A stretch of 64,000 nt of DNA from VRUE01 sp963698085 (GTDB taxonomy: Bacteria; Actinomycetota; Thermoleophilia; Solirubrobacterales; 70-9): NCBI GenBank assembly GCA_963698085.1, contig OY969122.1, forward strand, positions 186,001 to 250,000, written 5' to 3'. How positions within the stretch are numbered: position 1 is the first letter of the stretch; the number at the start of each line of letters is the position of its first letter. The position numbers and the translations under genes were made by a program. This document shows, one piece after another, positions 59,297 to 64,000 of this stretch. The notes under the pieces were generated by a model. That model saw only the letters and a program-made list of their open reading frames with translations, did not search any database and had not been told where the DNA came from.

Positions 59297-59877
59297 TAGC
59301 GGCGGAAATCTATGGGCTTGATCACACGGGCTGGAGCGCCCGCCGCTATCGAGCCCGCGGGTAGATCCATGGTTACAACGGAGTTAGCTCCGATCACGCA
59401 ACGATCGCCGATCGTGACGCCGCTCGTCACCGCGCAGTTGACCCCGAACCAGCAGTTGGCGCCGATCTTCACCGGCCCCTTGCTGGTGAAGCCCTGCCAG
59501 GTGATCGGCGAGTCCGGGTTGTCGAAGCGGTGCTCGGCGTCGCCGACGAAGCAGCCGTTGGCGAACATCGTGTGGTCGCCGATCTCGATTCGCTCGTACG
59601 CGGCGAGCATCGTGTTGCGGTTGAGGAAGCAGCCGGCACCAATCTCGATCCGGGCCTCCGCGGCGAGGGTCAACCAGCAGCCCGGCTCAAGCAGCGTCCC
59701 CTCGCCGATGCGCAGGCGGCCCTCGTTGAGCGCCTCCAGCAACTCGCCCTCGACCGGCTGGCGGATGAAGAAGCCGCCGCGTGCAGCGTGCCGAGCCAGG
59801 CGCAAGCGGCGCAAGAGGCGCCGGTTGCGCTCGTACCAGCGCCGCTTTGCCCACCAGATGCGCCAGCCCCGATTCAC
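59296..59877 (-). CDS. Hexapeptide-repeat (LbH) acetyltransferase
   Basis: The protein has 193 residues. After a basic N-terminus (NRGWRIWWAKRRWYERNRRL) there are left-handed beta-helix hexapeptides, IEIGAGCFLN, IEIGDHTMFANGCFVG, and VKIGANCWFGVNCAVTSGVTIGDRCVIGANS. The end IAAGAPARVIKPI is the family CoA-binding tail. It acetylates a sugar or similar alcohol of unknown identity. GTG 59877 is used because it lies just inside the divergent promoter; the longer frame is antisense to the ROK gene. Confidence 0.88.
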   Translation of the reverse strand: MNRGWRIWWAKRRWYERNRRLLRRLRLARHAARGGFFIRQPVEGELLEALNEGRLRIGEGTLLEPGCWLTLAAEARIEIGAGCFLNRNTMLAAYERIEIGDHTMFANGCFVGDAEHRFDNPDSPITWQGFTSKGPVKIGANCWFGVNCAVTSGVTIGDRCVIGANSVVTMDLPAGSIAAGAPARVIKPIDFRR

Positions 59878-59884
59878 GGCGACA

Positions 59885-59890
59885 TAGACT
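59885..59890 (+). promoter_or_regulatory. -10 box TAGACT of the ROK kinase gene, leaderless type
   Basis: TAGACT ends 7 bases before GTG 59898; no Shine-Dalgarno site is present, so transcription probably begins at or next to the start codon. Confidence 0.45.
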
Positions 59891-59897
59891 GACGCAC

Positions 59898-60857
59898 GTG
59901 AGCGACCTGCGCGGCGGCATCGACCTCGGCGGCACCAAGATCCAGGCCGCGATTGTTGAGCCCGGGGGCACCGTTCTCGGCGAAGCGCGGCAACCGACGC
60001 CGACCTCCGGCGGCCCGGCCGGCGTCGCGCATGCAATGGAGGACGCCCTGCGCGAAGCGGCCTCGGCCGCCGGCGTCAAGCCCGAGGACCTGGAGGGCGT
60101 CGGCGTCGGCTCACCCGGCGATGTCGCCGAGAAGACCGGCGTTGTCTCCACCGCCCGCAACCTGCCCGACTGGGAAGGCAGCTTCCCGCTGGGTGAAACG
60201 CTGGCGAAGGGGCTGGGGACCGAGGTGCGAGTCGGCAACGACGTCCAGGTGGCCACCGAGGCCGAGTTCCACCTCGGCGCCGGCCAGGAGTTTCAGAGCT
60301 TGATCGGGGTCTTCTGGGGCACCGGCGTCGGCGGCGGCCTTGTTCTCGACGGCAAGCCCTGGCTCGGCCGCGGCGCCGCCGGCGAGATCGGCCACATGGT
60401 GGTCAAGCGGGGCGGCGCCAAGTGCCCCTGCGGGCGCAAGGGCTGCCTGGAGGCCTACGCCGGGCGCGCGGCGATGGAAGCCGAGGCGCACCGCGAGCAC
60501 GAAGAGGGGCACAAAACCGACCTCTTCAAGCTGATGCACAAGCACGAGAAACCGCGGCTGACCAGCGGCATCTGGGAGCGGGCGATCGACCACGGCGACC
60601 ACCTTGCGATGAAGCTGATCGACCGCGCGATCGAGGCGCTGGGGACCGGCATAGCGTCGGCCGTCAACCTGCTCGACCCCGAAGCAATAATCATCGGCGG
60701 CGGCCTGGGCATCCGCTTCGGCGACCGCTACATGGAGCCACTACGCAAAGAGATGGGTTTGCACCTCTTCGTCAACGAGCGGCCGCCCGTCGTGCGGGTC
60801 GCCTCGCTCGGCGACCTCGGCGGCGCGATCGGCGCCTCGCTCCTGATCGACCGCTAA
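59898..60857 (+). CDS. ROK-family sugar kinase (glucokinase-like)
   Basis: The protein has 319 residues. RGGIDLGGTKIQAAIVE is the ATP phosphate-1 motif. The ROK block GEIGHMVVKRGGAKCPCGRKGCLEAYAG contains the conserved CxCGxxGCxE zinc site. NDVQVATEAE and GTGVGGGLVLDG follow the family. There is no N-terminal HTH, so it is a kinase rather than a repressor. GTG 59898 starts at the expected residue. It is convergent with the sugar ABC importer and probably phosphorylates the imported sugar. Confidence 0.92.
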   Translation: MSDLRGGIDLGGTKIQAAIVEPGGTVLGEARQPTPTSGGPAGVAHAMEDALREAASAAGVKPEDLEGVGVGSPGDVAEKTGVVSTARNLPDWEGSFPLGETLAKGLGTEVRVGNDVQVATEAEFHLGAGQEFQSLIGVFWGTGVGGGLVLDGKPWLGRGAAGEIGHMVVKRGGAKCPCGRKGCLEAYAGRAAMEAEAHREHEEGHKTDLFKLMHKHEKPRLTSGIWERAIDHGDHLAMKLIDRAIEALGTGIASAVNLLDPEAIIIGGGLGIRFGDRYMEPLRKEMGLHLFVNERPPVVRVASLGDLGGAIGASLLIDR

Positions 60858-62017
60858 ACCCGACCCGCCGCCTGACGCTGCTGGCGGGCGATCGCGTCGA
60901 CGATCACGGCAAGCAAGAGGACACCGCCGGTGACCATGAACTTGACCGCGGAGGAGAGTGCCAGCAAGTCCATGCCGTTGGAGATCGAGCCGATCACGAG
61001 GGCGCCGAGCAGGGCGGTCCAAACCGCGCCGCGGCCGCCGAAGAGGCTGGTGCCGGCGATCACGGGGCCGGCGATCGCGAGTAGTAGTAGTTCGCTCCCA
61101 CCCGAGTTCTGGTTGACGGCAAGCAGGCGCGAGGCTGCCAGGAGGCCGCCGATCGCGGCCATCGTCCCGGCGATGCCGAAGACGATGATGCGCACCCGGT
61201 CAATCGCGATGCCGGCCCGGCGCGCCGCCTCGATGTTGCCGCCGATGGCATAGACATGGCGGCCGAAGCGGGTCCGCTTGGCGATGTATTCCATTCCGAA
61301 GACGAAGGCGAGCAGGATCAACAACGCCAGCGGCACCCCCCGGTCGGAGTTGAGGACCGCCACGGTGACAATTGCGATCGCGGCGACAATCGCAATCCGC
61401 AGTCCCAGCGTCGCAGGGTTCTCGCCATCCAGTCCGGCGGCGACACGCCGCCGGTGGCCGATTAGAACGATGCCGGCGTAGAGGCCGATCACGACCAGCG
61501 CCATGATCCAGCCAACCGCGTCGGAGTAGAAGGTATTCGCCAGCCCGGTGATCTTGGGATCGGTGATGTTGATCGAGCCGGTCGATCCAAGCACCTGCAA
61601 CAGAGCCCCTTGCCAAGCCAGCAAGCCGGCCAGGGTGACGACGAATGACGGGACACCGAAGCGGGTAAATATCGCGCCCTGAATCAGGCCAATCGCCAGC
61701 CCGGCCGCGATGCCGGCGGCGATCGCCAAGTACGGGTTCCAACCGTGTTTGACGTTGAGCACGGCGATGATCGCGGCGGCGAGCCCGCTGATCGCGCCCA
61801 CCGAGAGGTCGATCTCGCCCAGCAGCAGCACGTAGACGACGCCGATCGAGATCAGCCCGACGGCGGTGATCTGCAGCATCAGGTTGGTCAGATTCTCGGC
61901 CGAGAGGAAGCGGTCGTTCTGCAGCTGGAAGATCACCCAAATGAGGGCCAGGCCAAGAACCACCCGCAGCGAGGCAAGGTCGCCCTGGATGAAGCGACGC
62001 AGAGTGTCCCTACTCAT
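60854..62017 (-). CDS. Sugar ABC transporter permease, xylose/ribose type
   Basis: This 387-residue protein has about ten membrane helices and the CUT2 permease signature (LVVLLGEIDLSVGAISGLAA-like, then VYVLLLGEIDLSVG). It also has EYIAKRTRFGRHVYAIGGN and AARRAGIAIDRVRI (the EAA-like coupling region). The domain is closest to XylH. It is translated with the ATP-binding gene (8-bp overlap) and ends by convergent overlap with the ROK kinase. Confidence 0.92.
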   Translation of the reverse strand: MSRDTLRRFIQGDLASLRVVLGLALIWVIFQLQNDRFLSAENLTNLMLQITAVGLISIGVVYVLLLGEIDLSVGAISGLAAAIIAVLNVKHGWNPYLAIAAGIAAGLAIGLIQGAIFTRFGVPSFVVTLAGLLAWQGALLQVLGSTGSINITDPKITGLANTFYSDAVGWIMALVVIGLYAGIVLIGHRRRVAAGLDGENPATLGLRIAIVAAIAIVTVAVLNSDRGVPLALLILLAFVFGMEYIAKRTRFGRHVYAIGGNIEAARRAGIAIDRVRIIVFGIAGTMAAIGGLLAASRLLAVNQNSGGSELLLLAIAGPVIAGTSLFGGRGAVWTALLGALVIGSISNGMDLLALSSAVKFMVTGGVLLLAVIVDAIARQQRQAAGRV

Positions 62018-62777
62018 TGCCGCCTTCGCCGGCGCCGGTGATCGCAGAAACCACGTGCTCCTCGGTCGTTCCTTCCGCTTCGAAGTTGCCGGCAGCCCGA
62101 CCCAGGCGGAGAACGAAGATCCGGTCGGCGACCTCGAAGACGTCGGCGAGATTGTGGCTGATCACGACGACGCCCAAGCCCCGCTCACGCAGTCGACGGA
62201 TCAGGTCGAGTACCTGCGCCGTCTGGGCCACGCCGAGCGCGGCGGTCGGCTCGTCGAGCAGGACTACCTTCGGCTCGCCCAGAAGCGAGCGCGCAACGGC
62301 CACCTGTTGACGTTGACCACCGGACAGGGTGCCCACCTCGCTGCGCAGGCTGGGAATCGTCACCGAGAGGCCGGAGAGCAGGTCGGCGGCCTGTTGCTCC
62401 ATCCGCGCCTCGTCGAGCTGGCGCGAGACCTGCCCGGGACCCAGAGAGATCTCCTCGTGGCCGAGGAAGATGTTGGCGACGACGTCGAGGTTGTCGCAGA
62501 GGGCGAGGTCCTGGTAGACGGTGGCGATTCCCAGTTCGGTCGCATCCTGGGGACGTGAGATCGAAACTTGTTCGCCGCCGTAGTGGATGGAGCCGCCATC
62601 GGCCGTGTGGATCCCGGCGATCGTCTTCACCATCGTCGACTTGCCGGCTCCGTTGTCGCCGACCAGGCCGACCACCTCACCAGAATGGACGGAGAAGTCG
62701 ACCCGGTCCAATGCCTGGACCGGGCCGAATCTCTTGCTCACCCCATCGAGCTCGAGCAACGGGGTGTCTGCGTTCAT
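62010..62777 (-). CDS. Sugar ABC transporter ATP-binding protein, single-domain
   Basis: The protein has 255 residues. Walker A GDNGAGKST, Q-loop TVYQDLALC, signature LSGGQRQQVAVARSL, Walker B VVLLDEPTAALGV and H-loop VVISHNLADVF are intact. RbsA/XylG proteins normally carry two such domains in tandem (about 500 residues); here only one is encoded, as in FrcA-type importers, so it presumably works as a homodimer. ATG 62777. Confidence 0.92.
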   Translation of the reverse strand: MNADTPLLELDGVSKRFGPVQALDRVDFSVHSGEVVGLVGDNGAGKSTMVKTIAGIHTADGGSIHYGGEQVSISRPQDATELGIATVYQDLALCDNLDVVANIFLGHEEISLGPGQVSRQLDEARMEQQAADLLSGLSVTIPSLRSEVGTLSGGQRQQVAVARSLLGEPKVVLLDEPTAALGVAQTAQVLDLIRRLRERGLGVVVISHNLADVFEVADRIFVLRLGRAAGNFEAEGTTEEHVVSAITGAGEGGNE

Positions 62778-62795
62778 CGCGGCCGTTCCCCTCGT

Positions 62796-63905
62796 TTAGG
62801 AGATCCCCGCTTCTTTGCAGGCCTGGGCGTACGGCCCGGTGCAGAGTTCGTCGGGCGAGACTTCTTCGTCCGCGATCACAGTCGCCTTGATGTTGTCTTT
62901 GGTCACGGCGATCGGCGTCAGCAGGATCGAGGGCACTTTCTCTTTTTCGTTGTCGAGTTCGTCAGTGACTTTGTCCTGCGGGATTTCTTTGCCCTCCGCC
63001 AGGTCGACAGCGATTTCGGCGCTGATCGAGGCCTCCGGCTTGTAGGCCTTGTAGATCGTCATGTACTGCTGGCCGACGAGGATCCGCTGCAGGCCGGCGA
63101 CCGTCGCGTCCTGGCCAGTGGTCGGACGTTCCGCCGGATTGATCCCAGCCGATTTCATCGCCGCGATCGCACCGCCCGCGGTGTCGTCATTGGCCGCGTA
63201 GACCCCGGCGAAGCCATCTTTGCCGAGTGCGGTGATCGCCTGCTGCATCTCGTTCTGGGCGTTGCTCGCCAACCAACCGGGGGTGTCATACGATTTCGCC
63301 ACCTCGACGCCTTCGGCGTCGAAGACGCTTTCAGCGCCTTTTTTGAACAATGCCGCGTTGCTGTCGGCCGGATCGCCGCTGATCATCACGATCGGCCCTT
63401 TGGGGCTGCCGTCTTCTTTCAGTTTTTTCGTCAGCGATTCGCCCTGCAGTTCGCCGACTTTTTCATTGTCGAAGGAGACGTAGACGTCGACGTCAGCGCC
63501 GAGAATGAGGCGGTCGTAGCTGAGCACCGGCACGTCCTGCTGGCGGGCTTTTTCGACACTCGCCGCGGCTGAGGCAGCATCGACGGGGTCGAGGACCAGC
63601 ACATCGGCGCCCTGGGTCAGTGCCGCTTCGACCTGACTCTGCTGTTTGGAGGCGTCCTCGGCGGCGTTGCTGTAGAGGATGTCGCAGTCGGGGCAGATCT
63701 CTTCGACTTTTTCTTCAAAGCGCGGCCGATCGGACGCCTCATAGCGTGGCGTCTGGTTCTCCGGCAAGAGCAAAGCGATCGTCGAACCGCCGCTACCCCC
63801 ACCACCTCCCCCATCATCGTCACCGCAACCCACCGCAACCAGCGCAATCACAAATAACGCGGCCAGCACCAACGTGACTCGCCTCAACCCGACCAAGCTC
63901 GACAT
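62796..63905 (-). CDS. Periplasmic-type sugar-binding lipoprotein (XylF-like)
   Basis: The protein has 369 residues. The signal peptide ends in lipobox VAVGC, followed by a Gly/Asp-rich linker. The mature domain is Peripla_BP_4: IALLLPENQTPRYEASDRPR, DVLVLDPVDA, VPVLSYDRLI, VYAANDDTAGGAIAAMK and GQDATVAGLQRI. This resembles xylose-binding XylF. It heads the importer operon (binding protein, ATPase, permease). Lys/Asp codon choice is A/T-rich for the genome, typical of highly expressed genes. Confidence 0.93.
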   Translation of the reverse strand: MSSLVGLRRVTLVLAALFVIALVAVGCGDDDGGGGGGSGGSTIALLLPENQTPRYEASDRPRFEEKVEEICPDCDILYSNAAEDASKQQSQVEAALTQGADVLVLDPVDAASAAASVEKARQQDVPVLSYDRLILGADVDVYVSFDNEKVGELQGESLTKKLKEDGSPKGPIVMISGDPADSNAALFKKGAESVFDAEGVEVAKSYDTPGWLASNAQNEMQQAITALGKDGFAGVYAANDDTAGGAIAAMKSAGINPAERPTTGQDATVAGLQRILVGQQYMTIYKAYKPEASISAEIAVDLAEGKEIPQDKVTDELDNEKEKVPSILLTPIAVTKDNIKATVIADEEVSPDELCTGPYAQACKEAGIS

Positions 63906-64000
63906 CGCTGCTCCTTTCGCCCCGTCCTGCCGCGTTTCTACCCGCAGCGAGCGCTTTTAAGCAGGCAAGGCGCCTCAGGCGGCGATCGGCTCGCGCGGTT
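63906..64000 (-). promoter_or_regulatory. Upstream region of the sugar importer operon
   Basis: GAAAGGAG lies 6 bases before the XylF-like ATG and is a good ribosome site. No clear -35/-10 pair or operator can be named in the 95 bp available. Confidence 0.5.

Overview
The window is high-GC chromosomal DNA from an actinobacterium, most likely of the Thermoleophilia (Solirubrobacterales/Gaiellales type). This rests on gene content and order, high G+C, GTG/TTG starts, many 4-bp stop/start overlaps, leaderless-type -10 boxes directly upstream of starts, and fusions such as AroK-AroB and an IscU-like domain on MnmA. No rRNA, phage structural genes, transposase or CRISPR array was seen.

Layout. 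1-11.5 kb: a partial SDR gene and an M42 peptidase, then a long minus-strand run: alaS, ruvX, mltG, aroE, aroC (frameshifted in this sequence), an aroK-aroB fusion, aroQ, an M24 peptidase and a diguanylate cyclase. Together these give most of the shikimate pathway. 11.6-21.7 kb: an ECF sigma factor with a built-in anti-sigma zinc finger and membrane segment, a Cys-repeat secreted protein, IscU-like-MnmA, aspS, hisS, an MBL hydrolase, a formiminotransferase and an M29-like peptidase.

21.8-29.2 kb is a genomic island. It sits at a CAT-anticodon tRNA gene whose 3' half is repeated as a 38-bp direct repeat at the far end (21795-21832 and 29187-29224). No integrase was recognised. The island carries a toxin-antitoxin-like pair and a block of HTH regulators. 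Its most striking content is a small peptide-modification locus: a ThiF/MccB-like adenylating enzyme with an RRE-like N-terminal domain, a SAM methyltransferase, and three unannotated 19-residue peptide genes that all end in CVHxxKHG. The peptide genes have strong ribosome binding sites and share a promoter-like element. I consider this the best candidate for an undescribed system in the window.

29.2-47 kb: thrC, an atypical C-terminally truncated leucyl-tRNA synthetase with a degenerate editing site, small membrane and secreted proteins, a heterodimeric ABC exporter, tRNA-Gln, a ferredoxin-reductase-like flavoprotein, and a probable potassium/cation module (two TrkA/RCK proteins, two APC permeases with C-terminal UspA-like domains, and a 58-aa membrane protein). 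47-64 kb: a secreted repeat protein, a membrane pyrophosphatase, a YbdK-like ligase, rex with a glutaredoxin-like gene, a complete t6A/RimI cluster (tsaE, tsaB, rimI, tsaD) interrupted by a small secreted-protein gene, a family 4 uracil-DNA glycosylase, the pantothenate genes panC-panD-panB, an acetyltransferase, a ROK sugar kinase, and a xylose/ribose-type ABC importer.

All assignments come from reading motifs and gene order. No database search was run.
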